DNA of 64,000 nt from contig CALSMU010000002.1 of NCBI GenBank assembly GCA_943787535.1, positions 1-64,000 on the forward strand, given 5' to 3'. The translations under genes and the position numbers were made by a program. How positions within the stretch are numbered: the stretch's first letter is position 1; the number at the start of each line of letters is the position of its first letter. This document shows positions 18,001-26,078 of this stretch, piece by piece. Below the pieces are notes generated by a model that was given only the letters and a program-made list of their open reading frames with translations, had not been told where the DNA came from and did not search any database. Origin of the DNA: an uncultured Flavobacteriales bacterium. Its GTDB lineage: Bacteria > Bacteroidota > Bacteroidia > Flavobacteriales_D > Parvicellaceae.

Positions 18001-19426
18001 TGTACTCCCATTGAACAATGGGCTCCGATGGAGTATTAGACATGCTTGAATCAGAAAATGTAACAGTTAAAGGAGCGCATCCATTCACAACATCAGGCAT
18101 AAAACGTGCCCATGGTAAGTGGATTGTATCAAGAGCTGTAAATTCAGCAATGCATCCAGCTAATGTAGTTATGGTTAATGTTGTCGACAATATATTTTCT
18201 CCATGCTCCGAATAAGTGGTATCTCCGATGGTATATTCTTGCAATACCGATTGACCTGTGCCTGTGCTGTCATCCCCGAAAGTCCATTCCCAGCTTAATA
18301 CATCATTAGGTGAACTTCCGGTGTAGTTAATTGTTGCGGGTTCAAAGCAAAAGTAACCAGGCGTGGAAACGAACGAAACAGTAGCGTCTTCCACAAAAAT
18401 CTGCATAGTAGTATCATGTGAGCAACTTCCTGAAGAGGTAGTTAGTGTAATCGATTGCAATCCATTACTAGTGAATTGCACTGTTGGTTCTGCTATGGTG
18501 AGCGGTGTTGAAGCAATAGAGTTGCTTCCAAAGTCCCATAAATAGCTTCCAGCAGAAGAATTATTTATAGGGATAAAATCTGTATTACTACAAACGGTAT
18601 CCGGAATAACAAAACTTGATGTAGGGCTTCCTACACTGATATCTGACGAAAAAGAATTTGCACATCCGTTTGTATCGGTGGTTGTTAATACTATTGTAAA
18701 ATCCCCTATGCTAGAGTATGTTTGGCTTGTAGGGGTTTGAAGTATGGATGTGTTTCCATTTCCAAAATCCCAAAAATATGTGAGGGGTGGAGCATCATTT
18801 GTAGATGAAGATTCACTGAAGTTAACAGTTAAAGGAGGGTTACATCCCGCCGATGTAGGGATAATGCTAAAATCGGCAGAAACGGTACTTACAGAAACAA
18901 CATCTAAAAAATTGACTGTAGTATCGCAAGAAGCCATATTCGTTATTACATTCATTGAAAGATCATATACACCTGCATTGTTATAGATAAATGTAACTGG
19001 AGATCCCGATATGGCTGGTCCAGTTGAAGTCCATGTATATCCCACAATATTTACTCCGCTTGGCGTAAATGTATTGTCATCTTCAAATGTGACAGATAAT
19101 GGGACACATCCTTGGGTAGAAGAAAGAGCTGAATATTCAGGTATAATCTTATCGTAGACAGTTATTGTAACTGTACCAAGTATAGGTCCTGAAACAGATT
19201 CTGAATATTCGACAATGTAAGTTCCAGTAGTAAATGTATGAATTGGATTTTCAAGCGTTGACGTGGCTCCATCCAAAAAGTCCCAAAACCATGTAGTACC
19301 GCCTGGAGCAGTAAATTCAACCTCTAAAGGTGAGCAGCCTTCTATGATGTTAGCTGATTGAGATAGAAAGCTATTTGCAATAAATACAAAGAAAATGATT
19401 GAAAAATAAATACGTACTTGCTTCAT
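15032..19426 (-). CDS. Giant PKD-repeat adhesin with CHU/T9SS C-terminal domain
   Basis: 1464 residues. A signal peptide (about 1-22) is followed by about 14 PKD-like repeats, most with a WDFGDG-type core or a degenerate version and often a Cys near the start of each unit. Two further beta repeats with WEP cores come next (SYSWEP-type and FTWEPEDGLSC). The C-terminal 85 residues hold TFTPNGDGINDIIYL, YNRWGELIF and WDGFYNG, the type B (gliding-motility-associated CHU) sorting domain. Such proteins pass the outer membrane through the T9SS and stay on or near the cell surface. It is divergent from the protease-PorP-PorE run; PorP/SprF-family proteins are often paired with type B cargo, so functional linkage is likely. 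Confidence 0.9.
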   Translation of the reverse strand: MKQVRIYFSIIFFVFIANSFLSQSANIIEGCSPLEVEFTAPGGTTWFWDFLDGATSTLENPIHTFTTGTYIVEYSESVSGPILGTVTITVYDKIIPEYSALSSTQGCVPLSVTFEDDNTFTPSGVNIVGYTWTSTGPAISGSPVTFIYNNAGVYDLSMNVITNMASCDTTVNFLDVVSVSTVSADFSIIPTSAGCNPPLTVNFSESSSTNDAPPLTYFWDFGNGNTSILQTPTSQTYSSIGDFTIVLTTTDTNGCANSFSSDISVGSPTSSFVIPDTVCSNTDFIPINNSSAGSYLWDFGSNSIASTPLTIAEPTVQFTSNGLQSITLTTSSGSCSHDTTMQIFVEDATVSFVSTPGYFCFEPATINYTGSSPNDVLSWEWTFGDDSTGTGQSVLQEYTIGDTTYSEHGENILSTTLTITTLAGCIAEFTALDTIHLPWARFMPDVVNGCAPLTVTFSDSSMSNTPSEPIVQWEYNYGDGNSATFINDNPNSYVFNTPGEYDVVLIITNSSGCTDTSDTIRIEVGDVVALDFIADITTVCPGEPVTFTSLTPSPSNIDAWHYYSDEDRQFHCYQDSNAVWSYNNVTGFQDVTLTGEYNGCWSTITKPNYIEVKGPIADFNYRQDCDTPMDVLFSDSSSEATSISWDFGDGNNSTSNTVPHTYAATGDYNVVLTASNLTSGCPDSKDSATVHIRTIVANFTTDTLLCGGISYDYDATPSTDVNEFCNRGYTWFFSDTTLRPLTGSSPTESIVFNTTDLQTIGLVVEDINGCVDTLIEEIKVFSGIANFSVSDTTICIPSTLTFADSTVADTVITNWDWNFGDGNTSTAQNPTNIYSTPAGNTIPVTLTTTDIMGCTATTQLNLTVYEPTSIIGVSPSPANVCVGENIDFTATDFTSQGSSLLFNWDFDDGNTSSAQNDSNEYVLSGTYNVVLSYTEIATGCSDSSSFTVNVQDYPIAGFYSNIDTLAAVCPNQQVNFTDTSFTFGPALAYQWDFGTGGPIDDAQSPSTFFSSGSYDIELVVSTSYGCTDTSIYPIYVIGPQASIIIDNNNICKGEAITFTIDNYSEVDFLSWDFGDGVVVTDTIPFSPITHTYNFLPPSGQTFASLTAYGINTSCPAIATVDIFIHEVRADFIRNDGIDTVLCIGETLTLTNNSTLSDTYSWTLGDSGMSNSSTNFDYIYSVADTFDITLFVENSVLGCKDTITKQVIVAADPILNLIGDTICSSETAIVQAQAGNQNPNYTYSWEPITDVVSPNSETTATVALTEDQYFYVSVEDITTNCTSEDSAFVFIYSSITGNAFDTLIVVGETLNLPVEYPDNTVIFTWEPEDGLSCTQCSNPLVDPVLQNVTYYLSATDIYGCSNALYIFNIEIIPETLLEVPTTFTPNGDGINDIIYLETWGIKELYEFEIYNRWGELIFVTTDTSIGWDGFYNGVLQNNDIYVFKARALDWFDEEIVKEGHIHLMR

Positions 19427-19477
19427 TAAATTTTTTAAATTAAAATTAAAAACAATTTATTCCTATAGCTTGTTAAA

Positions 19478-19485
19478 CAAAACTA
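19478..19485 (-). promoter_or_regulatory. -7 promoter box of the PKD adhesin gene
   Basis: TAGTTTTG on the minus strand, a perfect TAnnTTTG, 51 bases before the adhesin start. It lies back to back with the box at 19498-19505. Confidence 0.5.
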
Positions 19486-19497
19486 CGGATTTTTACC

Positions 19498-19505
19498 TAC
19501 TTTTG
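19498..19505 (+). promoter_or_regulatory. -7 promoter box of the metalloprotease-PorP-PorE run
   Basis: TACTTTTG, a perfect TAnnTTTG, 20 bases before the metalloprotease start. Only 12 bases separate it from the divergent adhesin box, so the two promoters may compete or be controlled together. Confidence 0.55.
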
Positions 19506-19525
19506 AGTTACCTTTAAAGATAATT

Positions 19526-20299
19526 ATGAAGTTTACTAAACATCTTTTGGTTTTCATTGTTGCTTTTATTAGTGCTGTAAACTGCTTTTCTCAGGTAATA
19601 GATAGACTTCCTTGCTTAGATAAGAAATTCTCTGTGGTTGCTCATATCGTGGAAGATAGTTTAGGGAATTCAGTAATTACGGAAGCCGATATTTTAACCA
19701 ATATAGATACGTTAAACAGATACTTTAGTCCTATTTGTGTTTCTTTCGAAGTTTGTGAGTTTAAATACATTAAAGATTGGAGGTACGATGAATTTGATGT
19801 TGACAGCCATTGGGTAGAAATGCAAGTTAAATATCACGAGGAAGAAAGAATAAATATTTTTTATGTGTTTAATATTATCAATCCAGCTGGTGAATGCAGT
19901 TATTCAGATCAGGGGTATATTACAAATACTGATTCAAGTGGGCTTGTAATAAAAAAAGATGGAAATGGTTGTTATCAAGATAATTTGAAAGCGTTGGTTC
20001 ATGAAATGGGGCATTATTTTGGTCTTTTTGATTCATTTGAAGGAAGCGAGCTAGTCGATGGTTCAAATTGTAGCACTGATGGGGATCAAATATGTGATAC
20101 GCCTGCTGATCCAGAGGGTACGTGTGATCCGGTCACTTGTAGGTTTTTAGGTTTGGATACTGATGGTAATGGAGATTACTATACTCCACATGTTGGCAAT
20201 GCTATGTCTGGTTTTCCCGGAGCTTGTATGTGTGAATTTACATACGAACAGTTGCTGTACATGGCAAATTTTTATTTGACTGGAACAGGAAATTGGTAA
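19526..20299 (+). CDS. M43-like secreted metalloprotease with Asp as third zinc ligand
   Basis: 257 residues with a signal peptide (about 1-22). The zinc site is HEMGHYFGLFDSF, giving HExxHxxGxxD. It is followed by the Cys-containing DGDQICDTPADP segment typical of cytophagalysin-type M43 proteases and by a Met-turn-like NAMSG. In M43 the third ligand is usually His; Asp occurs in other metzincins such as snapalysin. There is no T9SS C-terminal domain, so it is probably periplasmic or carried otherwise. It is the first gene of a run in which porP starts directly after its stop, which suggests a role in processing or assembling the secreted adhesin (inference). Confidence 0.75.
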   Translation: MKFTKHLLVFIVAFISAVNCFSQVIDRLPCLDKKFSVVAHIVEDSLGNSVITEADILTNIDTLNRYFSPICVSFEVCEFKYIKDWRYDEFDVDSHWVEMQVKYHEEERINIFYVFNIINPAGECSYSDQGYITNTDSSGLVIKKDGNGCYQDNLKALVHEMGHYFGLFDSFEGSELVDGSNCSTDGDQICDTPADPEGTCDPVTCRFLGLDTDGNGDYYTPHVGNAMSGFPGACMCEFTYEQLLYMANFYLTGTGNW

Positions 20300-21340
20300 A
20301 TGAAGTATAGAATTTTGACCATATTGCTGCTGTCTTGTATATTTACTACAGAATATAATGCGCAAGACATTCACTTGTCGCAATTTTATGCATCGGATCA
20401 TTTGTTGAATCCTTCAAAAATGGGGGACTTTGACGGTGATTTTAGAATTGTTGGGAATTACAGAAATCAATGGAGACAGATTAACCCTCCAGTCAATAAA
20501 GGAATAACAACATCTATTATTTCTTTTGATAAAGCCTTTCGTTTGCGTTCTGATGAGATCAATTTAGGTCTTTTAATTGCACACGATGAATTTGGAGGGA
20601 TTAATTTTTCTACAAATAAAATTCTATTATCAGGAGCATATGCTTTTGAGTTAGGTGGTCATAATTTAAGAGCTGGAGTTCAAACAGGTTTAGTTTTTCG
20701 AAATTCTGATTTATCAGCGCAGACTTTTCCAGCCCAATGGGATTATCCTACGGGTTCTTTTAATACAGCAAATCCAAATCAGGAGTCTGCATTGACCCCA
20801 TCACTAAATTATTTTGATTTTAATATTGGGGTGCAGTGGTCAAAGCAAATTGGAAAACTGCAGCCTAAGATAGGATTAGCTTTAAATCATCTGAATAGGC
20901 CGAGAGACTCTTATTTTGCAAATGATTATTTTTCAGAATCTAAAGAAAGACTAAGAGTTAGAAATGTAGTACACGGAGAACTGGAGTATTATCATTCTTC
21001 AAAATTGACAATTCAACCAAAGTTTCTACTTATGTCTACTGCAAAGGCGAATGATTTTATTATTGGGTCTAATTTTCGTTGTAAAACAGGTAATAAAGTC
21101 ATTCCTGCAATATTTGGGGGAGTCTTTTATAGAGATGGAATAGCAACCAATAGAGACGCAGTTTATCCCGTTATTGGTGTTAATTACCTAAAGAATTTTG
21201 ATTTAGGCTTTAGTTATGATGTAAATATTTCTACGTTGAGTCAAAATGTTGATAGGAAAGGGACGTTTGAAGTGTCCATTATTTATATTGCTCCAAAGAT
21301 TAATTCAAAGAGATTGACGGTTCCTTGTGAAAGATATTAA
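20300..21340 (+). CDS. PorP/SprF family T9SS outer-membrane protein
   Basis: 346 residues with a signal peptide (ending EYNAQ), starting immediately after the protease stop. The opening IHLSQFYASDHLLNPSKMG and the following GDFRIVGNYRNQWRQ are hallmark PorP/SprF sequence, and the rest alternates as in a beta barrel. Family members associate with the T9SS and with cargo carrying type B C-terminal domains; SprF is needed for secretion of SprB. The adhesin next door is the obvious partner. Its stop overlaps the next ATG by one base. Confidence 0.9.
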   Translation: MKYRILTILLLSCIFTTEYNAQDIHLSQFYASDHLLNPSKMGDFDGDFRIVGNYRNQWRQINPPVNKGITTSIISFDKAFRLRSDEINLGLLIAHDEFGGINFSTNKILLSGAYAFELGGHNLRAGVQTGLVFRNSDLSAQTFPAQWDYPTGSFNTANPNQESALTPSLNYFDFNIGVQWSKQIGKLQPKIGLALNHLNRPRDSYFANDYFSESKERLRVRNVVHGELEYYHSSKLTIQPKFLLMSTAKANDFIIGSNFRCKTGNKVIPAIFGGVFYRDGIATNRDAVYPVIGVNYLKNFDLGFSYDVNISTLSQNVDRKGTFEVSIIYIAPKINSKRLTVPCERY

Positions 21341-23421
21341 TGATATTTAAGTTGAATAAAATAGCAATTATAATCTGTTTTCTGATGCTTTCCAATTGCG
21401 GGATAGCCCAAGATACAACATTCCAGATAGTTGAAAAGAAAGCAATGCAAATTAAGGGATTGGCTAAATCAGCTGAAAAAACTGGCAATCCTTACATTGC
21501 GCTTGAGTATTATAAAGAATTAGTTGCGCTTAAACCTGAAAAAGATCGCTACTTATTGAAGTTGGCTAACTTATATATGTACACACGGAATTATGTGGAA
21601 GCTGCAAAGTGTTTCAAGCAAATTATTGAAAAAGGTGGTGATGATAAAAGTGCCAAATACCCTGACGCAATTTTTTTCTTGGCTGTTATGCAAAAACAAA
21701 CAGGAAATTATGAAGATGCCAAGGCTAATTTATTGAAATTTAAAAATGTAGCTAAACGCGCAAGTTCGCCCGGAATAAGCGTTTTGTTTAAAGCGGAATT
21801 GGCCGGATGTGATTTAGCAATTTCTTATCGGGACTCAAGCGAAAATGCTGTTGTGGAGCATCTTCCAGAAAGTGTTAATAATCCACATATTGATTTTTCG
21901 CCAATTCCACTTACCCAAACTAAAATAGTTTTTGGATCCCTAAGGGAGGATCAAGAAAAATATTATTACCGGGATAGTATTGACAGTATGGAACTTCCGA
22001 TGCGTAAATTTTATGTTGCGGAAAAAGTAGATAACGTCTGGGAATATAAAGGAGAATGGAAAGGTCCTTTTAATAGTGCTGATGAAGATGTTGCTAATGG
22101 AACTTTTTCCTTGGACAGTTCACGGTTTTACTTCGCAAGATGTGCAGAGGATTGGAAAAATAAGGTGAATTGTAAAATTTATTTTTCAGAAAAAAATGGT
22201 ACAGAGTGGGCTGAGCCCATGTTAATGGGGAAAGAGGTTAATCTGCCGGGCTTTACATCTTCGCATCCAACGGTAGGAAGAGATTCGGAAACCAAGCAGG
22301 AGGTAATTTATTTTATGTCTGATAGGCCCGGAGGAAAGGGAGGATCAGATATTTGGTATACTGAATTTGATGATGAAAATAATAAGCTTGTAAAGCCTTC
22401 GAATGCTGGAGACAAAATAAACTCACCAGGCGCAGAAATGACTCCTTATTATAATGTGAAAACAAAAACTTTGTACTACAGCTCAAATGGAAAGCCGAAT
22501 TTTGGAGGGTTAGATATTTTTAAAGCTGTCGGTGAAAGAGATAAATTTGAACCATCAATAAATATGGGAATACCGATCAACTCGAAAGAGGATGATTTGG
22601 ACTTTATTCTATATCCAAATAGTAAAGGTGGATACTTTGTATCTAATAGAGAAGGTGGTCAATCTTTGTATAATTCTACTTGTTGTGATGATATTTATGA
22701 ATTTATGTACAATGATGTTATCGAATTAAACTATTGCGGAAATATTATTGATAAGGAAACTTTAAACTGCGTAGACACTAAAACTAAATTAAAAATTTAC
22801 ATCGTTGATGAAGATGGTAAGTTTTTATCTCAGGAAACTGATGTACTTGATTGCAAGTTTAATGTAAAGTTATACCCAGGGTTTAATTATCTAATTCAAA
22901 CCATAACAGGCGGTTATTTAAATGGGAAAGTTAAGGTCTCAACCCTCAATTTGCAAAAGTCAGATAGTATATGTGAAGATATTATAGTTGAGAAAATTCC
23001 AACTGGGCGCGTTGTTTTAAAAAATATTTATTATGATTTTGATAGTCCAGATCTAACGGATATTGCGATGAATTCAATTGATACAACTTTATTGGTGCTT
23101 TTGCAAGACAATCCGGATATTATTGTTTTAATAGCTTCGCATACAGATAGTAAAGGAGATGATGCATACAACATTCGATTGTCTCAAAAACGTGCTGAAA
23201 GTGTAGTTCAATATTTAATTAAAAAAGGCATCAAAATTGAAAGATTACAAGCAAAAGGATATGGTGAAACAATTCCAATTGCGGCAAATACAAATGAGGA
23301 TGGCTCAGATAGTCCCGAAGGTCGACAAAGAAACAGAAGGACAGAGTTTAAAATCTTAGGAAAATTAGATCAAGAGCTATTTTACGATGATGGTTTTGAT
23401 GATCTTGATAAGAAAGAATAG
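21340..23421 (+). CDS. PorE-like TPR-PD40-OmpA protein
   Basis: 693 residues with a signal peptide. Domain order is TPR repeats (about 25-150), a PD40/WD40-like beta-propeller (about 180-460, with VNLPGFTSSHPTVG and YFMSDRPGGKGGSDIWY), a carboxypeptidase-regulatory-like beta domain (about 465-560) and a C-terminal OmpA domain (about 575-690, YYDFDSPDLT and HTDSKGDDAYNIRLSQKRA with the peptidoglycan-binding Asp and Arg). This is the architecture of PorE of the Porphyromonas T9SS, which links the machine to peptidoglycan. It is translationally coupled to the PorP/SprF gene. Bacteroidota often carry several paralogues, so this may serve one adhesin rather than the core machine. Confidence 0.88.
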   Translation: MIFKLNKIAIIICFLMLSNCGIAQDTTFQIVEKKAMQIKGLAKSAEKTGNPYIALEYYKELVALKPEKDRYLLKLANLYMYTRNYVEAAKCFKQIIEKGGDDKSAKYPDAIFFLAVMQKQTGNYEDAKANLLKFKNVAKRASSPGISVLFKAELAGCDLAISYRDSSENAVVEHLPESVNNPHIDFSPIPLTQTKIVFGSLREDQEKYYYRDSIDSMELPMRKFYVAEKVDNVWEYKGEWKGPFNSADEDVANGTFSLDSSRFYFARCAEDWKNKVNCKIYFSEKNGTEWAEPMLMGKEVNLPGFTSSHPTVGRDSETKQEVIYFMSDRPGGKGGSDIWYTEFDDENNKLVKPSNAGDKINSPGAEMTPYYNVKTKTLYYSSNGKPNFGGLDIFKAVGERDKFEPSINMGIPINSKEDDLDFILYPNSKGGYFVSNREGGQSLYNSTCCDDIYEFMYNDVIELNYCGNIIDKETLNCVDTKTKLKIYIVDEDGKFLSQETDVLDCKFNVKLYPGFNYLIQTITGGYLNGKVKVSTLNLQKSDSICEDIIVEKIPTGRVVLKNIYYDFDSPDLTDIAMNSIDTTLLVLLQDNPDIIVLIASHTDSKGDDAYNIRLSQKRAESVVQYLIKKGIKIERLQAKGYGETIPIAANTNEDGSDSPEGRQRNRRTEFKILGKLDQELFYDDGFDDLDKKE

Positions 23422-23448
23422 CGATTGGATTTAAAGCTCATCGCTTTT
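23422..23448. terminator. Possible terminator between PorE-like gene and murQ
   Basis: AGCGAT and ATCGCT pair around a 14-base loop and are followed by a T6 run on the plus strand, directly after the PorE-like stop. The stem is short, so this is tentative. Confidence 0.4.
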
Positions 23449-24261
23449 TTATTTCTTTCCAGCAGCAACTGCTTTCCGAACACTTCCATGCTTTTTCAGG
23501 AGACTATTAGCTTCCGCATAGGAATTCCCTAATTGGTTCATCACCATTTTTGTCCCTCGGTCAACTAATTTATTGTTACTTAGCTGCATATCAACCATTC
23601 TGTTGCCTTCTACGCGTCCTATTTTTATCATTACTGATGTAGAAATCATATTAAGAACCAATTTTTGCGCTGTTCCAGACTTCATCCGTGTACTTCCAGT
23701 GACAAATTCTGGACCAACTACCGGAACTATAGAGTGTTTAGCTAATAGGTCTAATGGACTTCCTGGATTGCAAGTGATGCTTCCAGTTAAGATGCCTAAT
23801 TCATTACATTTATTAAATGCACCTATTACGTATGGAGTAGTTCCGGAAGCTGCAATTCCAATAACAACATCATCCTTGCCAATTTGATATTCTTGCAAAT
23901 CATCCCATGCTCCGTTTTCATTGTCTTCTGCAAATTCAACAGCCTTTCGTATTGCATCGTCTCCTCCTGCAATAATTCCTATTACCATTCCATGTGGCAC
24001 ACCAAATGTTGGTGGGCATTCACTTGCATCTACGATTCCAAGTCTTCCGCTAGTTCCAGCTCCAATATAAAATAACCGCCCTCCTTTGTTGATACGAATT
24101 ACAATTTCATCAACTAATTTTTCGATTGCCGGAATTACTTTTTCTATAGCATCAGGAACAGTTTTATCTTCTTTGTTCATATTGACAAGAAGGTTTCTTG
24201 TACTCATTTTATCCAAATCATTATGATTGGATTCTGATTCCGAAATTCTTTCTATCGTCAT
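23449..24261 (-). CDS. murQ: N-acetylmuramic acid 6-phosphate etherase
   Basis: 270 residues from the ATG at 24261; a TTG three codons upstream is less likely. The SIS sugar-phosphate fold shows the MurQ signature GAGTSGRLGIVDASECPPTFG and GSTRMKSGTAQKLVLNM. It cleaves the lactyl ether of MurNAc 6-phosphate to GlcNAc 6-phosphate in cell-wall recycling, in the cytosol. There is no neighbouring anmK or MurNAc transporter. Length is in the usual range. Confidence 0.92.
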   Translation of the reverse strand: MTIERISESESNHNDLDKMSTRNLLVNMNKEDKTVPDAIEKVIPAIEKLVDEIVIRINKGGRLFYIGAGTSGRLGIVDASECPPTFGVPHGMVIGIIAGGDDAIRKAVEFAEDNENGAWDDLQEYQIGKDDVVIGIAASGTTPYVIGAFNKCNELGILTGSITCNPGSPLDLLAKHSIVPVVGPEFVTGSTRMKSGTAQKLVLNMISTSVMIKIGRVEGNRMVDMQLSNNKLVDRGTKMVMNQLGNSYAEANSLLKKHGSVRKAVAAGKK

Positions 24262-24426
24262 ATACTGCAATGTTAGTGATTATATATGTAAACCAAAATG
24301 TATTTCATGTAATGTTCAAAAACTGAACATATATTGATTAAAAAGTGATTTGTTGATAATTTTGTATATCTATTATTGATATATTAGCGAAGTATTCGGT
24401 CTTTTGTAGTCTAAAATGAAAAAATT

Positions 24427-24891
24427 ATGAGTGAAATTAAGGAAGGAGTAAAAGCTCCTAATTTTAGTGGAGTAGATCAAAATGGAAATACGGTAAAATT
24501 AGCCGATTTTGCAGGAAAAACATTGATTGTTTATTTCTATCCAAAAGATAATACACCAGGTTGTACAATGCAAGCATGTAATTTGAGAGATAACTATTCG
24601 TTATTGTTGGATAAAGGATTTGCAATTGTAGGAGTAAGTGCTGATACAGAAAAAAAACATCAAGGATTTATAGCAAAATATGATTTACCTTTTCCCTTAA
24701 TTGCAGATACAGAAAAGGTAATGATTAATCAATTTAAATGCTGGGGATTAAAAAAGTTTATGGGAAGAGAATACGATGGAATTTTTCGTAAGACATTCAT
24801 AATAAATGAAGAAGGAATAATTATAAAAATAATTGAAAAGGTAAAAACAAAACATCATACACAACAAATTTTAGAAGAATTGGAGTATTAA
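24427..24891 (+). CDS. bcp: Thioredoxin-dependent thiol peroxidase (BCP peroxiredoxin)
   Basis: 154 residues, the full length of BCP-type peroxiredoxins. It has the peroxidatic motif TPGCTMQAC with peroxidatic and resolving Cys five residues apart, preceded by YFYPKDNTP. It reduces H2O2 and organic peroxides using thioredoxin, in the cytosol. It lies upstream of recA in the same direction, with an inverted repeat and a probable recA promoter between, so independent transcription of recA is likely. Confidence 0.93.
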   Translation: MSEIKEGVKAPNFSGVDQNGNTVKLADFAGKTLIVYFYPKDNTPGCTMQACNLRDNYSLLLDKGFAIVGVSADTEKKHQGFIAKYDLPFPLIADTEKVMINQFKCWGLKKFMGREYDGIFRKTFIINEEGIIIKIIEKVKTKHHTQQILEELEY

Positions 24892-24899
24892 AATTACAG

Positions 24900-24914
24900 C
24901 GTAAATAGTTTACG
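24900..24914. promoter_or_regulatory. Inverted repeat upstream of recA (candidate operator)
   Basis: CGTAAA-TAG-TTTACG is a perfect 6-bp inverted repeat. It lies about 13 bases upstream of the near-consensus -7 box TATAATTG (24927-24934, one mismatch), over the expected -33 region of the recA promoter. There is no T run, so it is not a terminator for bcp. A repressor such as LexA is possible but not shown. Confidence 0.45.
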
Positions 24915-24951
24915 TTCTCCTAGGCGTATAATTGTAGAAAAATTATTCATT

Positions 24952-25974
24952 ATGGCAGTAGCAAAAGAAAAAGTAGCAAACACAGAAAAATTAAAAGCAT
25001 TACAAGCAACGCTTGACAGATTAGATAAATCGTATGGTAAAGGAACGGTTATGCGACTAGGAGATAATGCAATAGAGGATATGGAGGTTATATCTTCTGG
25101 CTCTGTTACAATAAATCGAGCATTAGGAGTTGGCGGTTTTCCAAAAGGAAGAGTTGTTGAAATTTATGGTCCAGAATCATCAGGTAAAACAACTTTGACA
25201 ATTCATGCAATTGCTGAGTGTCAAAAAGCTGGAGGAATTGCAGCATTTATTGATGCAGAGCACGCGTTCGATCAATTCTATGCCAGATCATTAGGTGTTG
25301 ATGTTGAGAATTTATTAATATCTCAGCCAGATAATGGAGAGCAAGCATTAGAAATTGCGGATAATTTAATTCGCTCAGGAGCAATTGATTTAGTGGTAAT
25401 TGATTCAGTTGCTGCACTTACTCCAAAAGCTGAGATTGAAGGGGAGATGGGAGATAGCCAAATGGGATTGCAAGCTAGATTGATGTCTAAAGCATTGAGA
25501 AAGCTAACGTCATCTATTAATAAGGCAAATACTTGTTGTATATTCATAAACCAATTAAGAGAAAAAATTGGTGTAATGTTCGGTAATCCGGAAACAACAA
25601 CGGGTGGAAATGCTTTGAAGTTTTATTCTTCTATACGATTAGATATTCGTCGTTCTACCCAAATTAAAAGCGGGGATGAAGTTATCGGAAATAGAACTAG
25701 AGTTAAAATAGTCAAAAACAAAGTAGCGCCTCCATTCCGATTAGCAGAATTCGATATCATGTACGGAAAAGGAATTTCCAAAATGGGAGAAATAATCGAT
25801 TTAGGTGTTGAATTTGAAATCATTAAGAAAAGTGGTTCTTGGTATAGCTATGGAGAAACCAAGTTAGGTCAAGGTAAGGATGCGGTTAAAGATTTATTAA
25901 TGGATAATCCGGAACTTTCTGATGAGTTAGAAGCTAAAGTAGTTGCAGCTTTGGGAAGTAAAGAAACAAATTAG
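24952..25974 (+). CDS. recA: Recombinase RecA
   Basis: 340 residues. The ATP-binding Walker [10 protein letters not shown], the segment [17 protein letters not shown], the L1/L2 DNA-binding loops ([24 protein letters not shown] and [22 protein letters not shown]) and the C-terminal domain are all present. The central core is textbook; the acidic C-terminal tail is short. RecA drives strand exchange and SOS induction. An inverted repeat overlaps its likely promoter. Confidence 0.97.
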   Translation: MAVAKEKVANTEKLKALQATLDRLDKSYGKGTVMRLGDNAIEDMEVISSGSVTINRALGVGGFPKGRVVEIYGPESSGKTTLTIHAIAECQKAGGIAAFIDAEHAFDQFYARSLGVDVENLLISQPDNGEQALEIADNLIRSGAIDLVVIDSVAALTPKAEIEGEMGDSQMGLQARLMSKALRKLTSSINKANTCCIFINQLREKIGVMFGNPETTTGGNALKFYSSIRLDIRRSTQIKSGDEVIGNRTRVKIVKNKVAPPFRLAEFDIMYGKGISKMGEIIDLGVEFEIIKKSGSWYSYGETKLGQGKDAVKDLLMDNPELSDELEAKVVAALGSKETN

Positions 25975-26027
25975 TAAAAGGCTATGCCAAGTTATTGATA
26001 GGTATTTAATAATCCCTTTCAATTGAC

Positions 26028-26035
26028 TATATTTG
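26028..26035 (+). promoter_or_regulatory. -7 promoter box of the TPR lipoprotein gene
   Basis: TATATTTG, a perfect TAnnTTTG, 43 bases before the ATG at 26079. Confidence 0.5.
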
Positions 26036-26078
26036 GGCGCTGTCATTCATTTGATAGCGCTCATTTTATTTTAAATTA

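Noticed and set aside
15400..19000. Several plus-strand open frames opposite the PKD adhesin
   Set aside because: They mirror the repeat structure of the minus-strand gene and show no start context or family match.
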